NCBI RefSeq assembly: GCF_017302985.1
Contig: NZ_JAFIMU010000009.1
Coordinates: 1 to 64,000 of the forward strand
Source: Corallococcus macrosporus
GTDB taxonomy: Bacteria; Myxococcota; Myxococcia; Myxococcales; Myxococcaceae
Reading direction: 5' to 3'
Length of the DNA stretch: 64,000 bases
This document shows positions 40,312-49,258 of the stretch, piece after piece (the first letter of the stretch is position 1; each line of letters opens with the position of its first letter). Below the pieces are notes generated by a model. That model searched no databases, was not told the origin of the DNA, and worked only from the letters and a program-made list of their open reading frames with translations. Both the position numbers and the translations under genes were made by a program.

Positions 40312-41370
40312 CTAGAACGAGTCGTTGGCGAGGAATCTCTCACACGTCGTGTACTCGGTGGGGAATTCCTCGGAGGTTCCAAACTTCATGAAGTTCTTGC
40401 ACGCCGTCTGCGCGTGGGTCTGCTTGTGGGCCTCGTTGAAGATCTGGAACAGGCCGAAGTGGCAGGGCGCGAACTTGGCGTCCAGCTTCACGCACTTGCG
40501 GTAGGCGGCCTCCTCCTCGGTGAGCAGGCCCTTCTCCCGGTACTGGCGCGCGAGCAGGTACATGGCCGGGGCGCTGTTCTCCGCCGTCTGGGTGTCCTTC
40601 AGCTCCTTGAGGGCGGAGTCGGTGAGGGCCACCTTGCGCTGGGCGACGGCCAGGTTGTTGAGGCAACTGGAGTTCTTCTCGTCCAGGCGGGCGCAGTTGC
40701 CGAAGGCCTCGCGGGCCTCCGCGAAGCGGCTCTGCTCCAGCAGCACCGTGCCCAGGTCGTGCCACACCTCCGCGGAGTCCGGGGTGAGCTGGGCGGCCTG
40801 GGAGATGTGCTCGAAGGCCGTCTCCAGGTCCTTGTCCTCGTAGGCCATGATGCCGAGGTTGTGGTGGGCGTTGGCCACGTTGGGGTTGACCGCGAGCAGC
40901 GTGTCGAACTCCTTCCGGGCCTCCTTCTTCTTGCCCATCTTCATGTAGGTGAGGCCCAGGTCGTAGCGCGACTCCAGGTTGTCCGGGTTCACCTGCAGGG
41001 CGCGCTTGAAGTTGTCGTGGGCCTTTCCGTAGGCGCCTTCGTCCAGGTAGAGGACGCCCAGGTTCTGGTAGGCCTGCAGGTGCTCCTGGTTGAAGCGCAG
41101 GGCCTTGATGAAGAACTCCTTCGCCTTGCCCTTGTTGCCCGAGTACATGGCGATGAGGCCCTTGTTGGCCCACAGGTCCGCGTACTGGGGGGAGAACTCC
41201 AGGCCCAGGTTGCAGTAGGTCTCCGCCTTCTGCAGGTCCCCGTTGGCCATCTCCTGCGCGCACAGCTCGTTGTTGATGAGCGCCCGCTCGTGCGGAGGCG
41301 GCGTGCTGAGGCAGGCGGTGGTGGTGAGGGAGGCGGCGGCGGTCAGCGTGAGGAAGAGGCGAAGACGCAT
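40312..41370 (-). CDS. TPR lipoprotein
   Basis: A 352-residue lipoprotein: signal peptide ending T-T-T-A-C, then about eight TPRs (Y-C-N-L-G-L-E-F-S-P-Q-Y, A-Y-Q-N-L-G-V-L-Y-L-D-E-G-A-Y, A-H-H-N-L-G-I-M-A-Y). The ATG at 41370 gives the signal peptide; 41409 does not. TPR lipoproteins of this type act in pilotin-like or outer-membrane assembly roles (Tgl and PilF are examples), but the target is unknown. 27 bases upstream of the FHA gene in the same direction, so possibly co-transcribed. Confidence 0.82.
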   Translation of the reverse strand: MRLRLFLTLTAAASLTTTACLSTPPPHERALINNELCAQEMANGDLQKAETYCNLGLEFSPQYADLWANKGLIAMYSGNKGKAKEFFIKALRFNQEHLQAYQNLGVLYLDEGAYGKAHDNFKRALQVNPDNLESRYDLGLTYMKMGKKKEARKEFDTLLAVNPNVANAHHNLGIMAYEDKDLETAFEHISQAAQLTPDSAEVWHDLGTVLLEQSRFAEAREAFGNCARLDEKNSSCLNNLAVAQRKVALTDSALKELKDTQTAENSAPAMYLLARQYREKGLLTEEEAAYRKCVKLDAKFAPCHFGLFQIFNEAHKQTHAQTACKNFMKFGTSEEFPTEYTTCERFLANDSF

Positions 41371-41473
41371 GGCCGCGCGAGTGTAGGAGAGCGCCACCCC
41401 ATGAGGCAACGCCGGCCTTCCGCTGAATCAGCGCTGTTTTCCAGGGGTTAGGGGGGCTGTAGAGTGCGCCGCC

Positions 41474-41992
41474 ATGCGTACCTACCTTTGTGCTTTCGGC
41501 CTGCTTGCTGCCCTGCTGGGCGCGGCTCCTGCTCACGCGCAGTTCTCCAACCGCAGCCTGGGGCTGTCGCTGGGCTACATGGACTTCAAGCGCACCGCGG
41601 GACTCGCGGGCACGCCGTTCATCGGCCTGGAGGGCAGCCTCTACATCGAGAACGGCTTCGAGGTCGTCTCGCTGTCGAAGCTGATGTTCCCGACGGACAC
41701 CTTCTCCAACCCGGAGAAGCGCGTGGTGGGCCTGGCGCCGTCCCTGGGCATCCGCTACCTGCTGCTGGAGGAGACCATCCGCCCCTACATCGGCACGGAC
41801 GTGAGCTACCTCATCGTCTTCAAGGAGAGCATCAGCAACTTCGTGGGCATCGGGCCCAACGCGGGCGTGGACTTCTTCCTGAGCGACTCGGTGAGCCTGG
41901 GCGTGCGCGCGCAGTACAACTTCTACATCGCGCTCAACGAGGATACGCAGACGTCGTTGACGGGCTCCGTGGGCCTGGCGACGTACTTCTAG
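41474..41992 (+). CDS. Small outer-membrane beta-barrel protein
   Basis: A 172-residue protein with a signal peptide ending A-H-A and eight predicted strands (Y-L-L-L-E-E-T-I-R-P-Y-I-G-T-D-V-S-Y and similar), ending in an aromatic residue (T-Y-F), as barrel proteins do. Small-barrel family of the OmpA/OmpW shape. A TAGAGT hexamer just before the start may be the -10. The RDD gene on the other strand overlaps its last 59 bases. Confidence 0.8.
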   Translation: MRTYLCAFGLLAALLGAAPAHAQFSNRSLGLSLGYMDFKRTAGLAGTPFIGLEGSLYIENGFEVVSLSKLMFPTDTFSNPEKRVVGLAPSLGIRYLLLEETIRPYIGTDVSYLIVFKESISNFVGIGPNAGVDFFLSDSVSLGVRAQYNFYIALNEDTQTSLTGSVGLATYF

Positions 41993-42782
41993 GGCCGGAC
42001 GCAGGACGCCCCGGACGTGCTCCCGGGGCGGGCAGCAGGGCGGCGGCGACGAGCAGCGTCCACTTCTCATCCGAGAGGTGGGCGGGCTTCTCCATGGCGA
42101 GCGAGTCCTGGAGCCGGGCGCCCAGCGCGGAGAACAGCGTGAGCCGGGCCTCCAGCCGCAGCTCCTCGCGGCGCAGGGCGGCGGACAGCACCAGCTCCCG
42201 CTCCTCGGTGGACAGCCGCTTCACGCGCGAGACGAACAGCGGATCCGCCAGCAGGCCCTCCTCGCCCCGGGTCTCCAGGGCGGAGGGCATCTTCAGGCGC
42301 CGCTCGCGCACGACGATGGTGCCGGCGAGCAGGTCCCCCAGCCGCTGGTGGGAGCGCGACACGAGCGCCACCGAGCCGCCCACGAGGTAGAGCAGCGGCA
42401 GCCGGTCCACCACGCGCGCCAGGTTGCGCAGGGCCGCGTGGTAGAAGCCGATGCGCACGCCGCTCTCCTGGATGACCCGGAGGGACATCACGCGCTTGCC
42501 CACCGTCTGGCCCGCCCACGCGGTCTCCAGCGAGATGCCGTAGCCCCAGTCCACCAGGAAGTAGACGACGATGCCCAGCGCGCTGGCGAAGCCCGGGAAC
42601 GCGGCCATGGCCACCTGGAACACCAGCAGCACCACCATGGTGGCGAAGCCGACGATGAGCGCGTCAATGAGCCACGCGATGAAGCGCGAGTACACCCCCG
42701 CCAGCGTGAAGCGGAACTCCACGTACTCCGGGGTCAGCACCGTGTGGGTGCCGTCGAGCAGGGTGTCGGGGGTGGGCGTCAC
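41934..42782 (-). CDS. RDD-family membrane protein
   Basis: A 282-residue protein with an RDD domain: R-F-I-A-W-L-I-D-A-L near residue 35, two more membrane helices, then V-G-K-R-V-M-S-L-R-V and G-D-L-L-A-G-T-I-V-V. A poorly conserved, Pro/Ser-rich tail overlaps the barrel gene. GTG at 42782 was chosen because the longer frame adds 17 residues without a membrane signal. RDD proteins often accompany SpoIIM and MoxR-DUF58 genes, which lie downstream in this window. Confidence 0.82.
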   Translation of the reverse strand: MTPTPDTLLDGTHTVLTPEYVEFRFTLAGVYSRFIAWLIDALIVGFATMVVLLVFQVAMAAFPGFASALGIVVYFLVDWGYGISLETAWAGQTVGKRVMSLRVIQESGVRIGFYHAALRNLARVVDRLPLLYLVGGSVALVSRSHQRLGDLLAGTIVVRERRLKMPSALETRGEEGLLADPLFVSRVKRLSTEERELVLSAALRREELRLEARLTLFSALGARLQDSLAMEKPAHLSDEKWTLLVAAALLPAPGARPGRPASGPRSTSPGPRSPSTTSAYPR

Positions 42783-42870
42783 GGCGCCGGAGTGTACGCT
42801 ACGCGGGCCCGCGGGGAGCAGCCAGGCAGCCATCCCCAGCCGGGGGGTAGATGCGGGCAGGACTTGAAGA

Positions 42871-45800
42871 GTGTTATTCGTGAATAGCGGGCTCCCACGT
42901 TATCCTGTCCGCATTCCCGCGCCCGTGGCCTCTTCCGAAACCTCATCCTGGAACCGCCGCGTCCTGCCGGCGGGAGCGTTCCAGTTCGCGCTCATCGCTG
43001 GGGTGACGCAGCTCAAGACGTCCGCGAACGCGCTGGTGCTGTCGCGCTTCGAGTCCCAGGCGCTGCCGTACCTCTACCTCCTGGGTGCGCTGATGACGGC
43101 GTCGCTGACGCTGCTGCCGCGCGGCCGCCCGGACGGGCCCACCGAGTCCCCGGGCATCCTCACCGGGGTGGGCGGGGTGCTGGCGCTGGGGCTGGCGGCG
43201 GCGCTGTCCGCGGGGCAGCGCATGCCGGCGCTGGCGCTGTACCTGTTCGCGGACTGCTTCAGCACGTTCGTGTCGTTCCGCTTCTGGGGCCGCATGGCCT
43301 CCGCGTTCGACGCGCGCGAGGCGCGCCGGGCGTTCACGGTGCTCAATGGCTTCGGCATGGGCGGCGGCATCGCGGGCGGCCTGCTGGTGCAGGCGCTGGC
43401 GGTGCGGCTGGGCACGCCCGTGGTGGTGGTGAGCGGCGCGGTGAGCCTCCTGGCCGCGGGCGCCATCTTCCACCACCTGCACAAGGCGGAGCCCGCGCCG
43501 CCCACGCGCACGCGCTCGTTGCAGGCGTGGTTCCCGGCGTGGAGCTACCTGGGCGAGAGCCCGTACGCGCAGGTGCTGGCGGCGCTGGGCATCGCGTTCG
43601 CCGTCCTGTCGTCCTTCGTGGACTACCTCTTCCGCCTGCGCGTGGAGGGCACGCTCAGCGAGGACGGGCTGGCGGCGCTGTTCGGTTCGCTCCAGCTATG
43701 GATTGGCCTGTTCTGCGTGGCCTTCCAGCTGCTCGTGGCGGAGCGGCTGCTCAAGCGCATGGGCCTGCTGATGTACCTGGCGCTGGTGCCGCTGGTGCTC
43801 GCGCCGCTGGCGGGTGCCACGCTGGCCACCGGGCAGCTGTGGCCGGTGCACCTCTTGCGGCTGGTGGAGACGGCGGTGAGCTACTCCATCCTGCCGGTGG
43901 GCATCCAGCTGCTCTACGCGGCGGTGCCGGACGAGCAGCGCGAGGGCTTGCGAAGCGCGGTGGACGGCCTGCTACGCAAGGGCGGCGTGGTGCTGGCGGG
44001 CCTGCTGCTCATTGGCGCGGGCCGGGGCGCCAACGGCATCACCATGGCGGTGGCGGTGGTGGGGCTGTGTGCCGCGCTGGGCCTCTTGCTCGTGCGCCTC
44101 AAGCCCGCGTACCTCACGGCGCTGGGCGAGCAGGTCGGCGCGCACGAGGAGGAAGAGGTCGAGCTGGACAGCGAGGAGCAGAAGCTGCTGGTGGAGGCGC
44201 TGGGCGCGCCGACGCCGGAGCGCGTGCTTCGCGCGGTGGACATGCTGGTGCAGGCGGAGGCCGCGCCCCTGCGGCAGCACCTGGCCGCGCTCCTCAGCCA
44301 CCCCCACGAGCGCGTGCAGGAGCGCGGCGTGACGCTGGCCCTGTCCATGGAGGCGCGCGAGCTGGCGCCCATGCTGGAGCGGCTGGTGGAGGAGGGCCCG
44401 CGGCGGCCTCGTGATCAGGCCGTGTGGGCCCTGGCGCGGCTGTCCCCGGAGCGCGCGGAGCGGCTGTTGCCGCCGCTGCTCACCAGTCCCGACGTGGGCC
44501 TGCGCTGCGCGGCCATTGGCGCGCTGATGCGCACGCAGGGCAACTCCGCGGCGCTCGAGTCCCTGCGCGAGCTGCTGGCGAAGGGGGACCACGCGCCGGT
44601 GGCCGAGCGGCGCGAGGTGGCGCGGCTGTTGGGCCGGCTGAAGGACCCCCGGTTCGCGGGACAGCTGTCGCTTTACCTGGAGGACATGGACATCTCCGTG
44701 CGGCGCGTGGCGCTGGTGGCGGTGGGGGAGGGCGGCTACGTGGAGCTGGCGCCGCGCCTCTTGCCGTTCCTCACCTGGCGCGAGGAGCGTCCGGCCGCGC
44801 GTGAGTCGCTGGTGCAACTGGGCGACACGGTGACGCCGCTGCTGGAGTTGCAGCTCAACAACAAGGCCGCGCCGCTGGCCATGCGGATGCAACTGCCCCG
44901 CGTGCTGCGTGGCATCGGTTCGTCCGCGGCGCTCAACGCGCTGCTGTTCTCCAACGTGCGCGACGACGCGGCCTTGCACTTCCGCATCGGCGCGCAGCTG
45001 TCGCGCCTGCGCGAGGAGCAGCCGGACCACCCGGTGGACGTGGACCGCATCCACGAGGCGCTGGGCCGCCGCCGTGACACGTACCGCCAGCTCGTCGGGG
45101 CCTTCCGCGACGTGCAGGCGGCGCTGGGGCCCCAGTCGCTGCTCACGCGCGCGGTGGGCGACCGGTTGGATCAGGCGCTGGAGCTGTCGTTCTTCCTGCT
45201 GGGCCTCTTGCACCCGCCGCAGGCCATGCGCCGCATCCACCAGCACCTGGTGGGCAGGGATTCCCGGCGCCGGGCCTATGCGCTGGAGCTGCTGGAGAAC
45301 CTGGTGGCGCCGGCGGAGCGCGAGCTGGTGATGGAGCAGGTGGAGGCCCACCACCGCGAGCTTCCGCCCGGTGCGCCGGGCCGGCTGTGGCGGCGGCTCG
45401 CGAACCTCGTGCAGAGTGAGGACCTGGTGCTGCGCGCGTGCGCCCGCCACGTGGCGCGGGTGAACGGCCTGGACGTGCTCCCGCAGGAGGGTGACATGAG
45501 CGATACCATCGTCCAACGGATGTTCGCCCTGGAGGGCGTGAGCGTCTTCTCGCAGAGCGACGTGGACGACATCGCCGCCATCGCGGAGGTGGCTCGCGAG
45601 GCTTCCTACAAGACGGGCGAGCGGCTCTACAGCCAGGGGGACCCGGGCGACGCGCTCTACGTCATCGTCGAGGGCGCGGTGGACGCGTTCCGCAACGGCG
45701 AGCACGTGCTGCGCTTCCAGGCGAAGGAGGCCATCGGCGAGGTGAGCCTGCTGGATGGCGCGCCCCGCCCCACGGACATGGTGGCCGCGGTGGACTCGCG

Positions 45801-46029
45801 CGTGCTCGTCATCGACCGGCGCGACTTCCTGGACCTGCTCGCGGACCGGCCGGAGCTGCTCACGGGGTTCTTCCGCTCCGTGAGCCAGCAGCTCCAGAGC
45901 GTCATCGACCTGCCGGCCCGCCGCGAGGAGGGCCAGCGCCTGGAGCTGGGCGCCCCCCAGCAGCCTCCCGCGCCGCTGGAGGGCATTGGCGGCCTGCCCC
46001 CCGAGGGCAACGCGCCCTCCGACGTCTGA
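42871..46029 (+). CDS. Transporter-like / HEAT repeat / cyclic nucleotide-binding fusion
   Basis: A 1052-residue protein. The first ~420 residues have 10-12 membrane helices resembling the MFS or ATP/ADP-translocase (NTT-like) fold. Then come HEAT/armadillo-type helical repeats (about 430-760). Near the C-terminus (about 885-1000) is a cyclic nucleotide-binding domain with G-E-V-S-L-L-D-G-A-P-R-P-T, the phosphate-binding pattern. GTG at 42871, 42880 and 42925 are all possible. An imperfect palindrome (TATTC-GT-GAATA) lies near 42874-42885. Probably a membrane protein regulated by cAMP or a similar nucleotide; the substrate is unknown. Confidence 0.78.
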   Translation: MLFVNSGLPRYPVRIPAPVASSETSSWNRRVLPAGAFQFALIAGVTQLKTSANALVLSRFESQALPYLYLLGALMTASLTLLPRGRPDGPTESPGILTGVGGVLALGLAAALSAGQRMPALALYLFADCFSTFVSFRFWGRMASAFDAREARRAFTVLNGFGMGGGIAGGLLVQALAVRLGTPVVVVSGAVSLLAAGAIFHHLHKAEPAPPTRTRSLQAWFPAWSYLGESPYAQVLAALGIAFAVLSSFVDYLFRLRVEGTLSEDGLAALFGSLQLWIGLFCVAFQLLVAERLLKRMGLLMYLALVPLVLAPLAGATLATGQLWPVHLLRLVETAVSYSILPVGIQLLYAAVPDEQREGLRSAVDGLLRKGGVVLAGLLLIGAGRGANGITMAVAVVGLCAALGLLLVRLKPAYLTALGEQVGAHEEEEVELDSEEQKLLVEALGAPTPERVLRAVDMLVQAEAAPLRQHLAALLSHPHERVQERGVTLALSMEARELAPMLERLVEEGPRRPRDQAVWALARLSPERAERLLPPLLTSPDVGLRCAAIGALMRTQGNSAALESLRELLAKGDHAPVAERREVARLLGRLKDPRFAGQLSLYLEDMDISVRRVALVAVGEGGYVELAPRLLPFLTWREERPAARESLVQLGDTVTPLLELQLNNKAAPLAMRMQLPRVLRGIGSSAALNALLFSNVRDDAALHFRIGAQLSRLREEQPDHPVDVDRIHEALGRRRDTYRQLVGAFRDVQAALGPQSLLTRAVGDRLDQALELSFFLLGLLHPPQAMRRIHQHLVGRDSRRRAYALELLENLVAPAERELVMEQVEAHHRELPPGAPGRLWRRLANLVQSEDLVLRACARHVARVNGLDVLPQEGDMSDTIVQRMFALEGVSVFSQSDVDDIAAIAEVAREASYKTGERLYSQGDPGDALYVIVEGAVDAFRNGEHVLRFQAKEAIGEVSLLDGAPRPTDMVAAVDSRVLVIDRRDFLDLLADRPELLTGFFRSVSQQLQSVIDLPARREEGQRLELGAPQQPPAPLEGIGGLPPEGNAPSDV

Positions 46030-46030
46030 G

Positions 46031-47539
46031 TCAGTCCCCCGCGTCGTGCGGCGGCGGTGACTCGCCGCCCTTGAGCGCGGGCGGCTGCTCGGGGTCCATG
46101 CCGATGAGGTGCGCGGACGCCACCGGGATGAACGGCCGCGTGAAGCAGCGGAACGGCGGGAGGCTGCCCACGAAGCGCGTGAACGCGAGCCCCGCGAAGA
46201 CCCACGGCTGACGCTCCACGGTGGCGATGGGCGCGGCCACGGCTTCCGAGCGCCGCGCGAGGCCCGTCATCATCCAGCGCAGGCCTCCATGGACCGGCAG
46301 CAGGCTCCAGGCGCGCACGAACCAGGGCGGCCGCGTGACAGGGGCCATCCAGGCGCGGTCGCTCTTGGCTGCGGTGAAGACGAGCAGCCACCAGAAGCCC
46401 CAGAGGCTGCTGAGAAGGGTGAACGACTTCGGAAACCAGAACAGGGGGATGCACAGCAGCACCAGCGCGGGGAACCCCGACACGAACAGCAGGAAGGCCC
46501 TCCAGCGGCGCTGGAGCTTGGCGCGCATCCAGGGGACGTTGAGGCGCACGCTCGGGTGGATTTCGGGGTCCTCGGGCGGCACGCCGGTGGCGAGGCTGGC
46601 CTCGCGGGAGATGACCGTGTGGTAGTCGCGGGACAGCGCGACGACGATCCACTGCACCGCGCTCAGCGAGCCGAAGAACAGCGCCCAGAACTCCCAGCTG
46701 CCCAGGAAGAAGGTGCCGTTGCGCACCTTGGGCGCGTCGACGTTGAACCCCTTCTCCTGGGGCTCCTTCTGGATGCGCGGCCCCTTCCTGTGCGCCTTCT
46801 GGACGTCCCGGAGGGACTGCCCCACCTCCGCCCGGATGATGGCGGAGATCTCCTCTCCGAGGGAGTCCTCCGCGTCCTCGGCGTCGCTCGCGTTCTCGTC
46901 GGCCTTCGCGGCCGCCTCCTTTGCCTCCCTGTCGGCGGCAGTGGCCTCATCCGCTGCGTCCTCGGCGACCGCCGCGGCTTCCTCCCGCGAGAGGTCGCCG
47001 GCCTTCACGGCATTGACGGTCTCTTCGATGAGCGCGCCGAGCGCCTGCTTCATGGCGGCCGAATCGCCCCTGCTCTTCGCGGCCTCCAGCTCCATCGCCC
47101 GCTGCTCGATGCGGGCCTTCAATTGCTCGCGCGCGGCCCGCTCCTCGGGCGTCTCCTTCCGCGGCGCCTGCTGCGCCTCCTCTTCTTCCTGCGCCTCCAG
47201 TTCGTGGCCGTTGAACTGGTTGAGCGCCCAGGCCGCGGCGATGGCCAGCAGGAACGCGGTCTGCAGCGCGGTCACCTTCACGTAGATGGCGCGCACCACG
47301 GGGTTCGCGAGCGTGACGCGGGCGATGTGGAAGGGCAGGGCCGCGCCGTAGAAGAACTGGCGGATGCGGCCCCTGGGCAGCTGGCCCTTCGTGGACTGGA
47401 AGTGCTCGGCGCCGCCCCGGACCTCACCCCACAGCTCGGAGGCAAAATTCCGGCCTCGGGAGCCTCCCTGGCCGCTGGGAGTCCCGCCGTCCCTTTCCTC
47501 CTGTAAAGGCTTGAAATCCTTGCCTTTCATGCCCGTCAT
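46031..47539 (-). CDS. Membrane protein with Glu/Ala-rich coiled coil, unknown
   Basis: A 502-residue protein: a short soluble N-terminus, a first membrane helix near 95-110, a long Ala/Glu/Asp-rich coiled-coil (about 118-240), then three or four hydrophobic helices (about 275-400) and a soluble tail with W-rich segments. No family recognised. An in-frame ATG is also at 47530. Divergent from the 5'-nucleotidase-like gene, 42 bases apart, so both may share one promoter zone. Confidence 0.65.
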   Translation of the reverse strand: MTGMKGKDFKPLQEERDGGTPSGQGGSRGRNFASELWGEVRGGAEHFQSTKGQLPRGRIRQFFYGAALPFHIARVTLANPVVRAIYVKVTALQTAFLLAIAAAWALNQFNGHELEAQEEEEAQQAPRKETPEERAAREQLKARIEQRAMELEAAKSRGDSAAMKQALGALIEETVNAVKAGDLSREEAAAVAEDAADEATAADREAKEAAAKADENASDAEDAEDSLGEEISAIIRAEVGQSLRDVQKAHRKGPRIQKEPQEKGFNVDAPKVRNGTFFLGSWEFWALFFGSLSAVQWIVVALSRDYHTVISREASLATGVPPEDPEIHPSVRLNVPWMRAKLQRRWRAFLLFVSGFPALVLLCIPLFWFPKSFTLLSSLWGFWWLLVFTAAKSDRAWMAPVTRPPWFVRAWSLLPVHGGLRWMMTGLARRSEAVAAPIATVERQPWVFAGLAFTRFVGSLPPFRCFTRPFIPVASAHLIGMDPEQPPALKGGESPPPHDAGD

Positions 47540-47581
47540 TGGGTCACGCTACCACGTCGGGGATGTGCTAAAGGCCCGGCC

Positions 47582-49156
47582 GTGAACCCGAACCCTCTCT
47601 CGCTGCGTCCCTTCCGTCGTCCTTCCCGCCAGCTCACGCTGTCGTCCGGCGCGCTGGTCCTCGCCTTGGGAGCCCTCGCGGGTTGTGAGAAGACTCCCCC
47701 GCCGGCCCCGGCCACGCCCCCTGCGGAGGCGGCGGCCCCCGCGAAGCCCACGGTTCCCCCGGAGGTGACGTTGCTCGTCACCGGCAGCGCCCGTGGCCAG
47801 CTCCTGCCCGTCGAGGGCAAGGGCGGGGCCGCGGAGCTGATGGGCCGCTGGGTGACCGATGAAAAGCACTGTGCCGGTCCGCTGAAGGACGGCCAGGCGA
47901 CCTGTCCGGATGCCGGCACGCTGGCCCTGGCGACGGGCGACCTGTGGACGGGCCCGGCCATCTCCTCCTTCTTCCTGGGGGCTCCGACGGCCGAGGTGAT
48001 GGGGCACATGGGCTATGCGGCCTCCGCGCTGGGCAACCACGAGCTGTCGTACGCCAAGGATTCCTTCCTGAAGAACCGCGCGGCCGGGGGCTTCCCGTTC
48101 CTGGCGGCGAACCTGAAGGTGACGGATGCGTCGCTCGCCAAGGACCTGTCCATGCCCGCGTTCCAGGTCTACGAACGCCGGGGCCTGAAGATTGCGGTGG
48201 TGGGCCTCACGTCCCAGAAGACGGTGCGCACGGCGATGTCCGGCCGCGCGGAGGGCCTGGAAGTCACCCCCAACGAGGACGCGCTGAACACCGCGGTGCC
48301 CGAGGCGCGCAAGGCGGGCGCGGACGTCGTCGTCATCGTCGCGGACCAGTGCCCCACGGACCTGCAGCCGGTGCTGGCGAAGCACGCGGACTGGAAGGTG
48401 TCGCTGGTGGCCGGCGGCCGCTGCGGCACGGACGCTCCGGGCGTGAAGACGGAAGGTGACACCACCTACGCGTCGCTGGGCCGCGGCTTCGAGTCGTACC
48501 TGCGCGCGCAGTTCAAGTTCGACCCGGCGAAGCCCGCGGGCCAGAAGGTGACCGGCGTGGACACGAAGGTCGTCCAGGTGTCCGGTGGCACGCCGGACGC
48601 GGAGACGGCCAAGCGCATCGCGGAGTGGCAGGCGAAGGTGGACCAGGCGCTGGGCCGGAAGATCGGCTTCACCAAGGCGGGCATCCCGCAGGACTCGCCG
48701 CTGATGGCGAAGTGGGTGGCGGGCGCGGTGCGCTCGCAGCTCAACACCGACGCGGCCATCCTCAACAAGGGCGGCATCCGCAACGGCCTGACCAAGGGTG
48801 ACGTGACGCTGGGCAGCGTGTACTCGGCGATGCCGTTCGAGAACTCGCTGCTCACCGTGAAGCTCAAGGGCGAGGACCTGGCGAAGCAGCTGGCGAATCC
48901 GGACGCGCTCGTGGCCGGCTTCACCCAGGCCGGCAAGGGCAAGTTCAAGGACGCGCAGGGCAAGCCGCTGGATCCGAAGAAGGAGTACACGGTGGCCACC
49001 GTGGAGTACCTGTACTTCGGCGGTGACGGCTTCGACTTCGAGAAGCTGGACAACGATCCGGCGGAGACGGGCATGGCGTGGCAGACGCCCGTCGTCGAGT
49101 GGACCGAGGCCCAGGCCTCCACCGAGGCCAAGCCGCTCGAGAAGCTCATCAAGTAG
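47582..49156 (+). CDS. 5'-nucleotidase/UshA-like lipoprotein with degenerate metal site
   Basis: A 524-residue lipoprotein (lipobox L-A-G-C, Cys35). An N-terminal metallophosphoesterase-like domain is followed by a C-terminal 5'-nucleotidase domain (L-N-K-G-G-I-R-N-G, S-A-M-P-F-E-N-S-L). The first metal motif, normally D-x-H-G, reads S69-A-R71-G. The later His-rich motif (G-G-H-x-H) reads G-G-R-C-G-T. G-D120-L-W-T-G and G-N152-H153-E remain. It may be a non-enzymatic binding protein or use fewer metals. Confidence 0.8.
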   Translation: MNPNPLSLRPFRRPSRQLTLSSGALVLALGALAGCEKTPPPAPATPPAEAAAPAKPTVPPEVTLLVTGSARGQLLPVEGKGGAAELMGRWVTDEKHCAGPLKDGQATCPDAGTLALATGDLWTGPAISSFFLGAPTAEVMGHMGYAASALGNHELSYAKDSFLKNRAAGGFPFLAANLKVTDASLAKDLSMPAFQVYERRGLKIAVVGLTSQKTVRTAMSGRAEGLEVTPNEDALNTAVPEARKAGADVVVIVADQCPTDLQPVLAKHADWKVSLVAGGRCGTDAPGVKTEGDTTYASLGRGFESYLRAQFKFDPAKPAGQKVTGVDTKVVQVSGGTPDAETAKRIAEWQAKVDQALGRKIGFTKAGIPQDSPLMAKWVAGAVRSQLNTDAAILNKGGIRNGLTKGDVTLGSVYSAMPFENSLLTVKLKGEDLAKQLANPDALVAGFTQAGKGKFKDAQGKPLDPKKEYTVATVEYLYFGGDGFDFEKLDNDPAETGMAWQTPVVEWTEAQASTEAKPLEKLIK

Positions 49157-49258
49157 CGCGTCGCGTTCCTGAAGCACCCGGGGCGCCGGAAGTCCTCCCT
49201 CGAGACGGGGAGGGCGGCCGGCGCCTCGTCGTTTCCCGCGCTCGGCTAGAGTGGCCCC

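Noticed and set aside
39220-41451. A 743-codon + strand frame opposite the FHA and TPR genes
   Set aside because: Spans two good genes on the other strand and has low-complexity Leu/Arg/Glu content only.
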